From Poa pratensis (taxonomy: Eukaryota > Streptophyta > Magnoliopsida > Poales > Poaceae), in assembly GCA_947311845.1 (NCBI GenBank), contig CAMZMU010000107.1, positions 35,908,749 through 35,972,748 of the forward strand: a stretch of DNA of 64,000 nucleotides, written 5' to 3'. Of this stretch, positions 11,675-23,515 are shown one piece after another. The translations under genes were made by a program, and so were the position numbers. Numbering within the stretch: the stretch's first letter is position 1; every line of letters starts with the position of its first letter. Under the pieces are notes generated by a model that ran no database searches, was not told the DNA's origin, and saw only the letters and a list, made by a program, of their open reading frames with translations.

Positions 11675-11693
11675 TTGGCGCCGTCTGTGGGAA
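11675..11693 (+). promoter_or_regulatory. Primer binding site of the LTR element
   Basis: TTGGCGCCGTCTGTGGGAA follows directly after the LTR. TGGCGCC-type primer sites are typical of Ty3-gypsy-derived plant elements, which hints at the lineage although no gag or pol is present. Confidence 0.7.
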
Positions 11694-11739
11694 CCGAGCA
11701 AGAAGCTGTGACCAGGAGACCGCGACCGTCGAAGACCGA

Positions 11740-12690
11740 CTGATGGGCACTGCCCCATGGCAAGGCGCCTTCACCGACCTGGCCCTGCGTCGCGGGAGCC
11801 ACAAAGGTCTTAAGCGCCCAGCGCGTAATCGCCCTGCCTCGCGCCGCAAGGGGCTCGAGGGACTTCCGCGCCACGCGCGTCATCGCCCTCGTCGTATGAC
11901 GCAAGGGGCTCGGGCACCTTCAGCGCCACGTGCGCCACCGACCTGGCCCTGCTCGCGGGAGCTACAAAGGTCTTAAGCGCCCAGCGCGTCATCGCCCTGC
12001 CTCGCGCCGCCAGGGGCTCGGGCGCCTTCAGCGCCACGTGCGCCACCGACCTGGCCCTGCGTCGCATGAGCCACAAAGGTCTTAAGCGCCCAGCGCGTCA
12101 TCGCCCTGCCTCGCGCCGCAAGGGGCTCGAGGGACTTCCGCGCCACGCGCGTCATCGCCCTCGTCGTATGACGCAAGGGGCTGGGCACCTTCAGCGCCAC
12201 GTGCGCCACCGACCTGGCCCTGCTCGCGGGAGCCACAAAGGTCTTAAGCGCCCAGCGCGTCATCGCCCTGCCTCGCGCCGCAAGGGGCTCGGGCGCCTTC
12301 AGCGCCACGTGCGCCACCGACCTGGCCCTGCGTCGCATGAGCCACAAAGGTCTTAAGCGCCCAGCGCGTCATCGCCCTGCCTCGCGCCGCAAGTGGCGCG
12401 GGCGCCTTCAGCGCCACGTGCGTCACCGACCCGCCCCGCGTCGCATGAGCCACAAAGGTCTTAAGCGCCCAGCGCGTCATCGCCCTGCCTCGCGCCGCAA
12501 GGGCTCGGGCGCCTTCAGCCACGTGCGCCACCGACCTGGCGTTGCGTCGCAGGAGCCACAAAGGTCTTAAGCGCCCAGGGCATCATCGCCCTGCCTCGCG
12601 CCGCAAGGGGCTCGAGGACTTCAGCGCCACGCGCGTCGTCGCCCTCGTCGTACGACGCGAGAGCTCATACGTCTTCAGCGCCATGCGTGT
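11740..12690 (+). repeat. Tandem array 1, about 108-bp units with longer variants
   Basis: The marker GGTCTTAAGCGCCCAG recurs near 11805, 11970, 12078, 12239, 12346, 12457 and 12565. Spacing is about 108 bp, or about 163 bp where an extra segment is present. Units also share CGCCCTGCCTCGCGCCGCAAG. Degenerate copies trail to about 12800. Confidence 0.85.
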
Positions 12691-12964
12691 CATCGCCCTC
12701 GTCGTACGACGCGAGAGGTTCATACGTCTTCAGCGCCATGCCTGTCATCGCTCTCGCCCTACGACGCGAGAGGCTTATGCGTCTTGAACGCCACGCGTGT
12801 CCTCGCCCTCACCGCGACGCAAGGGACCCGGACGCCATCTGTGCCACGCCTGCCTCGCCTAATGACTCACGGGATCCGAGACCTTGAGCGCCTCACGCTT
12901 ATCCCGCCTCGCCCCACAATGCAAGGGGCTCGGAGACGATTGTGCCTTGCATCTAACAAAGGGG

Positions 12965-13780
12965 ATGTCCCCAAGTGAGGGTGTAGTAAACCTCCTCGAG
13001 TATGGTACGGGGTGAGTGAAAAACTACCGGTAAACCTCCTTGTGCAAGCACAAGTCGAGTGCGGAGGACCCAATTAACCACCTCGTGTATGGCACGGGTT
13101 GAGTGAAAAATATCGGTAAACCTCCCCCTGCGCCGCACGGGTCGAGTGCGAAATATCGGTAAACCTCCCCGTGCGTCGCACGGTCGAGTGCGAAATATCG
13201 GTAAACCTCCCCCTGCGCCGCACGGGTCGAGTGCGAAATATCGGTAAACCTCCCCCTGCGCCGCACGGGTCGAGTGCGAAATATCGGTAAACCTCCCCCT
13301 GCGCCGCATGGGTCGAGCGCGAAATATCAGTAAACCTCTTCGTGTATGGCACGGGTTGAGTGCGAAAAATACCGGTAAACCTCCTTGTGCAAGCACAAGT
13401 CGAGTGTGAAGGGCCCTACAAACCTCCTCGTGCATGCTGGGAGGCAATCCCTCCCCCGCACGTGTCATGTGCGAACAACTCGGTAAACCTCCTTGTGCGT
13501 CGCACGAGTCGAGTGCGAAATATCGGTAAACCTCCCCCTGCGCCGCATGGGTCGAGTGCGAAATATCGGTAAACCTCCTCGTGCGCGATGAGAGGCGATC
13601 CCTCCCACGCACGGGTCATGAGCAAAAATCACGGTAAAACCTCCGCATGCGTGTCGGAGGCAATACCTCCCACACGGGTCAGGTGCGAAAATTTCCTCGT
13701 GGATGCTGACACCTCCCTACACGGGTTGAGTGTGGTAAATCTCCTCATATGTGCTAAGAGGCGACACCTCGCTCGACTCG
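12965..13780 (+). repeat. Tandem array 2, about 43-bp units
   Basis: The motif CGGTAAACCTCC followed by CGGGTCGAGTGCGAAATAT repeats every 42-43 bp between about 13110 and 13330. More diverged, wider-spaced units occur on both sides. The array is inside the LARD-like element. Confidence 0.85.
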
Positions 13781-14089
13781 CACGAGTCGAGCTCAAAGTG
13801 CTCTAGCAGCATCATCACCCCCGCACGAGGCCCGGAGGGCATCGACATCACTTCTCCAAGCGTGGCACGACCCACAAGGGGCTCGGCGACCGTGAGCACC
13901 ACATACTTCGCCCACCAGGCCACGCCCAGCCAAGGGCTCGACGACCATCAGCACTGTGCTTCGCCCATCTTGCCACGCACCGCCAGTGGCCCGAAGGCCA
14001 TCTACACTGCGTGCGCCGCCTACCTCGTCGCGCACCATGCTTAGACCGCCGTTGCAGGGCTCTGCGGTCAAATTCATGACTTAATGCAC

Positions 14090-14580
14090 CCACCTCATCG
14101 GTCGCCTTCACGGCCTCCCGTGCACCGATGCGCGTCCCGAGTGTCCGTGCAGGGCACAGGGTCACGGGGGCGGCGGTGGTCACAGCAGGCGACGGTCGCC
14201 TTCGCGGCCTCCCGTGCACCGATGCGCGTCCCGAGTGTCCGTGCAGGGCACAGGGTCACGGGGGCGGCGGTGGTCACAGCAGGCGACGATCGCCTTCGCA
14301 GCCTCCCGTGCACCGATGCGCGTCCCGAGTGTCCGTGCAGGGCACAGGGTCACGGGGGCGGCGGTGGTCACAGCAGGCGACGATCGCCTTCGCAGCCTCC
14401 CATGCGCCGATGCGCGCCCCGAGTGTATGTGCAAGGCACAGGGTCACTGGGGCAGTGGTGGTCACAAGAGGCAGCGGTTCTCCGCGGTCACCTTCGCGGC
14501 CTCCCGTGCGCCCCGAGTGTATGTGCAAGGCACAGGGTCACTGGGGCGGCGGTCCTCAACGGTCGCCTTCGCGACCTCCG
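14090..14580 (+). repeat. Tandem array 3, about 96-bp units
   Basis: GTCGCCTTCGCGGCCTCCCG with the GAGTGTCCGTGCAGGGCAC segment recurs about every 96 bp, five to six times, with later units more diverged. It is inside the LARD-like element. Confidence 0.85.
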
Positions 14581-14739
14581 CGCGCCCATGCGCACCCCCG
14601 GTGTTATACAACGCCTGGGGTCAATGGTAGACGGCCGATCGTGGGGAACGATGAGATAGCTGGACAAAAGTAGCAGCAATCAGGAGCCATAGCCGGACCA
14701 GCAGCAAACAAAAACAAGAAATGGCGCTACGACGAATAT

Positions 14740-16145
14740 CTATACTTAGCAATGCCCGCGAAATGTCCATACATCGCTGTTTCTGCAAAACATGATGCGT
14801 CACATTTCCTGCAAAAATATTTATACATGGACATCACGACCCATGCAATACCCAAACGACCAGACTCCCGTTCCACCCTCCTGATGGATGAACAGTACCG
14901 AAGTGCTAGTACTGGGAAGCAGCCTCTGTTCGGCAACACGGATGGGAGCGCGCTGGACGAAGACGTGCCGCGGTCGGCGGCGCCCCGGCGGCTGCCTCGT
15001 GGCGAGCACGCGCGGAGCGCGCTAGGCGAAGGCGTCGACGCGGCAGGGCTCGAGGCCGATGAAGGTGGACAAAGACGCGCCGCGGTCGGCGGCGCCCCGG
15101 CGGCTGCCTCGTGGCGAGCGCGCGAGGGGACGCGCTGGACGGAGACGCAGCCCGCGGTACCCGGCAGCTGCCTCGTGGCGAGCACGCGCGGGGACGCGCT
15201 GGACGAGGGCGAAGACGCGCCGGCCGCTCCCCGGCAGCTGCCTCGCGGCGAGCACGCGCGAGGGCGCAAGGGTGACGACGGCGACGCGGCCAGGCTCGAG
15301 GTCGGAGCGGACGGCGCAACGCGCTCCGGGCGACGTCGGCGTCAATACCCGATGCGGCAAGGACGGGAAGTCCGGCGCGGCGCCGGCGCTCCTAGCAGCG
15401 GCGGCAGGGGCAGCGAGGCTCGGCGCGGCGCCCGATGCGGCCGGAAGCGCTCCTGCCGGCGGTGGCCGAGCGAGCCGCCTCCGCCCGCGCTGCTGCTCAC
15501 GGACGCCGGCGTGGACCTCGCGAGGACGCCGGCACGGACCGCGCGGAGGATCGCGGCGGCGGGGAAGGCGACGGACGGCGGCCGACGGCGCTGGGGCGCG
15601 GCCGGAGACGGCGGCACGCCCGGGAGCCGCCGAGGCTGGCGGCCCGAGCGGCGGGAGCCGGCGGCCGGCAGGGCCGGAAGTGGCGGCCTGCGCTGCTGGG
15701 GGCTCCCGGTGGCGCGGCCGGTGGCCCCCACAACCGGGAGGCGACGAGCGGTCCGGAGGAGGCGTCGAGCTCCGGCGGCTGGCCGGCAGCGGCAAGGCGT
15801 GCTCTTGCCCGGGCATCAACCTGCACGGGAGAGAGAGAATGTGGATCGGGCAGAGAAGAAAAGGAAAGGAGAGGATCAGAGGAGACTGGAGAGAGTGCGG
15901 GGATATTAAAGGAAAAAAAGAAGAGGAAAGGAAAAAAGGAAGGCAAGAAGAAAAAAATAAAAGAGGAAAAGAAAAAAGCGGTCGGTGGGTATGCCATGTC
16001 ATCAATCCTGGCCTCTCTTGACGCACCGATTGTGTGTTTGTTCTTGACTATTTTGCTCCGGACAGCGCAGCAACCCCTTACCCTTAGGATTAATGCGCCG
16101 GCCCGGACGGGCGCTAAGCTGCCGCCCGCACCTGCGAGGGGCTAC
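14740..16145. other. GC-rich internal block of the LARD-like element
   Basis: Very GC-rich sequence with repeated CGGCTGCCTCGTGGCGAGC motifs between 14990 and 15260, followed by a purine-rich stretch near 15830-15990. Several frames stay open for 300 codons or more on both strands, but the translations are Ala/Arg/Gly/Pro runs without a recognisable domain. Read on the minus strand, the pyrimidine-rich stretch looks like a gene 5' region, so a captured promoter fragment is possible. No product is called. Confidence 0.4.
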
Positions 16146-16877
16146 TGTTGGAGGAGGGTTTCCGCGCTGCCCCGGGACGACATTATATAAGACGTCTAGC
16201 GTGACGCAGGGCCTCACGCGTCAAGGACCTACCCAGCGCCGACGGTACCACCGAGGTCGCCCCCTACGCAGGGGAGGTGCATGTGTCGAGGGTACTCCAA
16301 CAGGGAACCGGCGGGACTCAGCCCCCACGTGGTGAGGTGCGATGCCAGGCGCACGTCCAAGCACCTTGACGTCGGCGCCCCGACTGGCCTCCGCCCCCAA
16401 CGGCAAAAGGGGTACGTGCGGCGTAGAGAGCGTGCATGCTACCGCCAGGAACGCCCCGCCCAACGCACAAGTCATCACATCCGTGCGGTCCGACCCGACA
16501 AACATTACCCGACGGAGGATAGTTAGCCGGAATATTCAAGAGGAATATTCCCATAAGATTCCGTGTAAAGACTGATGTACCCCTCCTCCTATGTTATGGC
16601 CCGATGGGCGTATTTGTAATCTCACACCCCTTCCCTCCATTTCCTATAAATTGAGGAGGCCCTCACCCATTTGAGGGATCCAAAAAAACTGAAATATAGG
16701 AGAGCTTTGTTGAATGTGTGCCATGTTTGTTGGTCTTGTACCATCGGAGGGTGGCCTCGCGTCGGGCGTCGACGCGGCACGCGTGTCTCCGCCTCTTGCA
16801 TCCCGCGCACCCCTCGTAGGTCCTTACACCTGCACGGGGGTGCCATAAGTTTACTGCCTAGCCTTTACGCTACGACA
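16146..16877 (+). mobile_element. 3' LTR of the LARD-like element
   Basis: Near-identical partner of the LTR at 10944-11673, starting TGTTGGAGGAGGG and ending GCTACGACA, followed by the target duplication ACTTT at 16878-16882. Confidence 0.92.
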
Positions 16878-16964
16878 ACTTTCTTTGGTTCCACCACGGA
16901 GATGTGTGCTTGATGTTCACTAAATCTTGTCAATTGCCTCCTAGTGGTCACATTTCTTCTCAAG

Positions 16965-18259
16965 TGATGCATGTAAAATGCATACATGAACTTTGCACTT
17001 TAATTGCTTATATTCCAATCATATTTGCATCATATAAGGGTTATATCAATGTTTTATCATGATTTTGGAAATATCTCAATGATTTCCTATTTTTATGGAA
17101 TTAACCCTGCACAGGCAGAAAACTCCGTTTTCTTATTTTAATGTTTCAGGGACCCAAACGTCAACGAAATCACCTGAAAATTTACGTATGAGCTGCTGAA
17201 CATGATTACGGTCACCGTTGTAATACCTTTGTGGTGGATCTTTATGAGTTAATATATGTTTGAGATTGCAATGTTTGTTTCAGTTATGAGTATAGATGCA
17301 TATTATGTACCCCGTTCTTGTCTACTTGTTTTGATCAAGCATGTTTATGAGAGCGTGTGTGGGGGAACGTGTGCATTAGTTGGAGTAACGGGGGGTCGCT
17401 AGTGCAGTGAACGTGAGAGAAAGTTCTGCGATCCACTTTGGTATCTTTACCTTACTTTGTTACCTCACTAGGGATAAACTAAAATACCATGCTACCGGGG
17501 ATGTGGGTGTGACCATTGCCACTACTCCATGACTAGATCTAGCATGTTCTTATTTTCACTTCATGTCATGATACTTAATGCTATACTCTGAGTTATCTTA
17601 ATTACTGAGGTGTTATGATTTAGTTCGCATCTTGGTGGAGTATAAGAGAGATTAATAACCAAAAGATCTCTATGTTAGGACGTGATGCCTATATATCTAA
17701 GTAACTTGTTATCAAACCCTGTGTTGCAATCTCATATGTTAACTTTGTGTGTTCCATTGTCTACCACTTTATAAAGAGAGAGTGCATTTGTGAAACCATG
17801 AACCCCAGTCCATTTTTAATCATAAGAAATACCTTTCCAACACCATATACCACTTTTCTATTTTCAGCCATCATTAAATCCGAAAATACAAAAATACTTT
17901 TCATCTTGCATACATCATTCAAAAACCCAAAAATATCATTTATCATTGCATCCACCATCATTGCATATTTATTCTTGTTTGCATTGCATAACTATCCTGA
18001 TATCATTCTTACACCTTGTGCTTGACAACCACAGGTGAGGTTGAGGACCAAAACATCTAACCTTATTTTGTAGGTAACCAAAAGAAGGATAAGAAGATAA
18101 ATCTACCACTTCAGATTCCCCGAGAGTTCGATATTAAACCCTCGAGTCACCCCTCGTGGGGAAAACTGTCTTCCACTTTACTATACACTCTGCACTTGGA
18201 GTCTCAACCTAATCCCGTTTATTTGTGCAGGCATCAAGACTTGCTCTTCGGGATCATCA
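16965..18259. mobile_element. Solo LTR, 1295 bp, TSD TCAAG
   Basis: The ends TGATGCATG and GGATCATCA form a TGATG/CATCA inverted pair. TCAAG occurs at both 16960-16964 and 18260-18264. The flanks are copia X1 and rejoin in register when the insert is removed, matching the clean copy near 23895 (CTTCTCAAGTCACC). No internal domain is present, so this is a solo LTR left by LTR-LTR recombination. The family was not identified; the length and style suggest a Triticeae gypsy element. Orientation is uncertain. Confidence 0.82.
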
Positions 18260-18302
18260 TCAAGTCACCAAGAACATTTTGTAGATCATGTTCTGTTATT
18301 TC

Positions 18303-20102
18303 TGTTGGAGATATGCCCTAGAGGCAAATAAATAATAAGTATTATCGCATTATCTCATTAAGTTTATAATTAGTTTTATACCATGCTATAACTGTATTAA
18401 TCGGAATTGTTAATACACGTGTGGTATGTAAACAAACCAGAGTCCCTAGTTAAGCCTCTATATAAACTAGTCCATCAGTCAATGGATGATCGTGATTTCC
18501 CGATCATATTGATTCATAACAGTTGATGATGGAGTCATTTTATTAGTAGAATAATTTGATGGACATTACCCACCAAAGTATTGCAAAGGATCGTATCACT
18601 AAGTTCAACACTGCAATAGGAAGTAACGTGATAGCTTATTCCTTAGACCGTGAGATTATATCAAGTCGCTGCTTCTGGAAGATACTTTGATCGCATCAAA
18701 CGTCATATCTTATATAGTGTGACAATAAAGGTGACACTTTCGGGTATTGGAAGGAAGTAGTCGGGGCGAGTGATCAAGAGCGGGATTTGTTCATCCGTGT
18801 GATGGAAAGATACTCTGGGCCCACTCGGTGAGATTATATCTATAAAGCTGCGCAGCGTATGACTAGGTCATTGGAGATATAATATCACGGAACGAGTTAA
18901 GTAACCCTTGTCGGTAACGAGATAAAACACAACATAGGATGTTGACGATCGTATCTCGGACAAAGGTAGTATCGATGGAACAAAGGGAATGAACATATCA
19001 TGTTAACGGTTCAACGACGATTTATTCTGGAATGCACAGGGGCCGTCATAGTCATCCAGGGCTCCCTGACGGTCATTGGCGAGCGAAGGGTCTCGACCAT
19101 GTCTGGAGTATTCCCGAACCGTAGGGTAACACACTTAAGGTCTTGACGACGCTTGGAGAACGTTTTGGAAACATCGGAATTATTTAGGTATAGAGAAAAG
19201 AGGTTCCGGAAAAGTTCCGGCAAGAACGGAAGTGTTCCGGGGAAGACCGAAGTGAGTTCGGAGTGATTAAAATTGTTTCGGAGTCACGGGAGATTAAATA
19301 GTATGTAAATATATTAATTATGGAATTATATATTTATATTAATTTAATATTAAATAAAAAGGAGAAAAAAGGGGCAGCCCACCTAAATGGGCCAAACCCC
19401 GGAGGGAAAGGCCCAGGAGGGGCCGACCCCAGGAGGTGGTGCGGCTGGGCCATGGGGCCCACCGCCACCATGGGGTGCGGCAGGCCCCTTTGGCCGGCGC
19501 ACACCCCCCTCCCTCTCCTTTTGTTTAGTCCCACATGGACAACTTGAGGAGAGGTGCAACCCCTCTCCTCTAATAAATAGGAGGCCATTAATTGAGAAAA
19601 TACACAATAAATCCAGGAATTAATTCCGGTTGGCCTAGGCTTCTCCCTTTGTCCACTTCCACCCTCTCCGTCTCTCGGCGTATGCGGTCCCACGTTTGGA
19701 CTGCGTATACGTGAGACCTATATACCGCAGTACGCCGTTGTGCTGCGGGATTCCACCCAAAGTTCTCGCTTCCGCTATCTCGGCTGGATCGGGGAGCCCG
19801 GAGGTCATCGTCAAGGTCCGTACGTGTGCGAGTACTCGGAGGTGCCGTACACTCAGGCTCGGCACCGGAGCATCGTCGTCCGCCGCCTCCTTCTTCGTCG
19901 CGCCAAGTTCTTCGCGACCTTGAGGTCGGCTACGTACGTCTTCATCGGCAACGCTTGTGCGGGAGCGTATTTCCCGCTTATCGGTCTACGAGGGTACGTG
20001 TCCGATAACTTCTCCGTTACAGCATTACTAGATAGATAGATCCTGGCTAGTTTTCGGTGTTGCGATAGTTAGAAAAATTATTGTTTTCTGCTACGAACCC
20101 CA
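18303..20102 (+). mobile_element. BARE/Angela-type copia 5' LTR, 1.8 kb
   Basis: The start TGTTGGAGATATGCCCTAGA is the signature of the BARE-1/Angela/WIS group. The end ACGAACCCCA is followed by CAGTGGTATCAGAGCC, the primer site. The length of 1800 bp fits the group. The element sits in copia X1 directly after ATTTC (18298-18302, probable target duplication). No matching 3' LTR is in the window. Confidence 0.9.
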
Positions 20103-20105
20103 TCA

Positions 20106-20119
20106 GTGGTATCAGAGCC
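20106..20119 (+). promoter_or_regulatory. Primer binding site of BARE/Angela-type element
   Basis: GTGGTATCAGAGCC just inside the LTR matches the initiator-Met tRNA primer site of plant copia elements. Confidence 0.85.
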
Positions 20120-21171
20120 GATCTATGCGTAGTATTGCTGGTACGGTTAGAACACATGTTGAATGTGGGCATCGATTCTATAATTGTTACCCTCTCGCGT
20201 GCACTTGCTAATGTTGTCGGCATCGAGTTGATGAAGCGGCCCGGACCGACCTTACGCGTACGCTTACGCGAGACTGGTTCCGCAACTGACATATGGCTTG
20301 TACCATATATGCGGCTAGCGGGTGTCTGTTTCTCTCTCTTTAGATGGCTTAGCATTTTCAATGGAGGGCCCTGAAAAGGGTGTAATAGAGACAATTATTT
20401 AATCGCTGTTGTGGTTGTATGTTCGTAGGTAAGAAACGGTTCTTTCACGAAAGCCCTAGCAGCCACGTAAAACATGCAAAAGTTAAAGTAGAGAGCGTCT
20501 AACTTTGTTTTGCAGTGGGGCATTTTAATATGACATGGTTACGGTAAGTTTTATGTTATCGGAGGCAAAAGGTGGCGCCGTAGACTCGGAGCACCGCCGG
20601 GGGCGCCATGGAGACCAAGGCGCGAGGCCATGTCATATCGCACTTCATTACATTATTTTGATATTGTTTGTTGTGTGTGCATCCTATTTGATTGCTTATA
20701 TTAAGATATACAACGGTAGCAATAATAGGATGATCCCTAATTAAATACCAAAATTGTGTTCTCCCTTAGTGTGCACCACCAATAAAGTTCTACGTTACGG
20801 GGTACGCCGCATTGCGGTTACACTCGTCTCTTCGTTCGCATACAGTGGGTGTAAGCCACGTTGCACACGCAAATACACTAAGGTCAGATTGGCGAGCCTA
20901 GTATGTACAGACATAGCCTCGGAACACGGGAGATCGAAAGATCGAGCATGAGTCGCATGATTGTTGCGATTGGTACTTCGTTGCCTACCTTTGAAATTAT
21001 GCTGTCGGCCTTGTTGATGGGGGGCAGTGTAGTGGATTAGGATCGTGTAATCACTAAGATTTTTAGGGATGATTTTCTTAGTGGAGTGTGTTTGATAATG
21101 TGATTATAAAATAAACTCATATTATTATAAACTTAGCCTTATCCGTTCTTTGCAAATTATCTCTGTAGATC

Positions 21172-21995
21172 ATGCCTTACCCTAAGGAAGAAAGTCTTGA
21201 GTTCAATCATTTTATTAGAAAAGGGAATCTCCGAAACGATGGATCCAACTTCATGACGTGGTACAGAAACCTGAAAGGCGTCCTCTACCAAAACGACATT
21301 TCTTACGTGATAGAAGAATTCTTAGGAGATAAACCAGGAAACTCCGCAAGTGCAGAGGCGAAAGAAGATTTTCGTCAACGTCGTGACATCTTCATGAGTG
21401 TTCAATACACGATGTTTGGCTGCATGGATCATGAGTTGAAAAATGAGTTTCGCCACATGGAGCCTTTTGTGATGATAAATGCTCTTAAAACTTGGTTTGT
21501 AGACCGAGTGAAACTTGAGCAGTTCAAGCAGCTGGATAATTTTCTTTCACTCAAGATGGAAGAACATACCTGCTTGGAAACACATTTGTGTAGGATGTTT
21601 GACATTCACGATGATCTCACAAATATGTGCGGTTACTGGATGGCGGATACTTTTGCAATACAGGCAGTGTTGCGTTCTCTACCTCCTAGCTATAAGGAGC
21701 TTGTCGATGAATATGTGATTAAGAGTGAATCACTCCTCTTCAATGATTTCCTGGTTGAAATCAAAGATGTGAAGGTGGAACCCATTGAAGGAGAAATTGA
21801 TGACACGCAAGGTATATTTGATATACAAGTTATAATTGTTATTTCTTGCACTTGTTAATATTAAAGTATTTGATGCTTATGTTCTGTTTTATTGAAACAG
21901 CACCAGAATATAACAGGATAGTTGCAGAGTACGACATGATGTTGCGGAATGATGGCAAGCAAAAGGTTGATGGCCAAGGAGTTTCACGCCCATAG
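21172..21995 (+). CDS. Gag-like protein of BARE/Angela-type element, one intron
   Basis: The frame starts at ATG 21172 (MPYPKEESLEFNHFI) and carries the copia gag pattern: NFMTWYRNLKGVL near the N-terminus, then FMSVQYTMFGCMD, and the LRSLPPSYKELV motif near residue 180 (UBN2-type gag domain). An 89-nt intron (GTATAT at 21812, TTGAAACAG ending 21900) restores the reading frame into a second exon that stops at TAG 21993-21995. Spliced length would be 244 residues. BARE elements are known to splice an RNA just after gag to make Gag alone, so the layout is consistent. There is no zinc knuckle, protease or pol after it. Confidence in the intron rests on consensus ends and frame continuity. Confidence 0.7.
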
Positions 21996-23515
21996 TTATC
22001 AGTTTTTGATTAGTAGTTTTTGAATAAGAGTTTTTGTAATCGATTTTGAGAGTGATTGTAATAAGTGTGTCTTGCATTCGGTGAGACAAGTTATTCATAT
22101 TTGTAAGGGAACAAGCAAGTTGTTTTATTATGAATAAAGTTTCTTATGGTCACATTTCGATTATGAACAAGTTATTCGTGTATTAATCTCAATGATAGCA
22201 GTGGATATAATGCTAAAATAAATATCCTAAGTCAATAATTAAATACACTACCGAATTTTAATCATATTAGTGTTGCAAATATTTTGGATATTTTGATCTT
22301 GTGTATTTGCATACGACATGATGATTGAAAATATTGATATGTCAATATGAGAAGAAATTTAATTTGAAATCATGCAAGATGATTGTTAAATTAAATTGAG
22401 TAGTGAAAATTATTATTGAACCTTTATTGTATATCTAAGTAAATAAAAGGTATTTGCTAAAAGATACAATTGTCTGAAATTATTTGATTAGATCAAAAGG
22501 ATTTTTCGGAGAAAAGGAGGATATAAAATCGGGTCCTTATAATTGGATTATAATAACAAAGATTTTAAAGATTTATTTTATCATAAAAGACTTGTGAAAT
22601 TTCGGTTCACAAATTATAATAATACATCAAACATGTTGATTTATAACATTATAATCATACTCTATTTTGAATAAAGTATGGTCTTAAAAGGTATCTCTTA
22701 AAAGTTTAGACGTTACGTAGAATGTTTTTGTTAAATTAGTAAACTCCCTTATTTTGAAATCTTCACCTAAAATTCGTATGAACGACAATATATTAAGTGT
22801 CGTGGTTTATAGGATTATATGATAATACGAAACTATATACGAAATAGTTCTTTGTAAAATATTCATAGGAATGATATATATTTCATATGGCAAACACCGA
22901 CAAGGGCAAAACTAGTATTGCTAACTTGGTGATTTATTGAAAAACAAGTTTCAAGAAAGGATATGGAATAAAGTAAAAGCTTAATGAGGTAATTGACCTT
23001 GTTCGCATTATGTGAGAGATAATGTTTTCGGAACAAGTCCGGTGACAAAAACTCTACAGATGAAAATGATGATAAAAGATCATAATGTTTTCAAATAAGG
23101 AGCTTTTTATAAATAGTAGGCATTGAAGAATATTTTCTGTCCGGTCACAGATTAATATTCATGATTTAATGATCTTGTTACTAGAACAAGGGATACCTAC
23201 GAAATACAAAGAAATTAAAAGGTGATACCAAATTCGAATCATGACTAAAGAGTCATAAATCCAAAAGGTTGCATTTAAGATTATGATAGTAAATGTTGCT
23301 TGAATCTTATTAAGTAAAAGGTTACTTGATTTTTCACATGACAGGTTGTGTGAAAAGAATGGAACTATGAGAAGGACATAAAGCTAATTTTGTCATGAAG
23401 AATGTCTTGGACAAAATCAAAATTGTTTGACTACATTTGATGTAGACATGCCTAAGTCTATTGGGTTTGTATTAGACAAGTATAATACATCGTATTTGGA
23501 ATTTTCGAATTGAGA
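21996..23515 (+). other. AT-rich internal tail of the BARE-like element
   Basis: About 1.5 kb of very AT-rich sequence in which I recognise no protease, integrase, RT or RNase H motif in any frame. It is probably the non-coding remainder of a gag-only derivative, or pol decayed beyond recognition. It ends abruptly near 23515 at GAACTTCAACTC, where copia copy X2 begins. Confidence 0.45.

Larger units (their letters stand above)
10944..16877 (+). mobile_element. Complete LARD-like non-autonomous LTR retrotransposon, 5.9 kb
   Basis: Two near-identical LTRs (10944-11673, 16146-16877) flank a GC-rich internal region of about 4.5 kb with a primer site on the left and a GAGGGGC purine tract on the right. 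A TSD (ACTTT) surrounds it. The uninterrupted target survives at 23810-23830 (CAAAGACTTTCTTTGG), which proves the boundaries. I see no gag, protease, integrase or RT motif. Instead there are three tandem arrays and a GC-rich block. It must have moved with enzymes supplied by another element. Long open frames inside are by-products of GC-rich repeats. Confidence 0.9.

Noticed and set aside
12965..13780. Regular 43-bp spacing resembling a CRISPR array
   Set aside because: The whole unit is repeated with no unique spacers, in a plant retroelement. It is a tandem repeat.
11743..14679. Many long open frames on both strands through the GC-rich arrays
   Set aside because: They follow the tandem repeats, stay open because of high GC content and encode only Arg/Ala/Pro-rich low-complexity sequence. 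They are not genes.
15022..16026. 334-codon minus-strand frame
   Set aside because: Pro/Arg/Ala-rich translation without domains, overlapped by equally long frames on the other strand; most likely a GC artefact.
19320..20040. Open frames within the BARE/Angela LTR
   Set aside because: They lie wholly inside LTR sequence and have no known domain.
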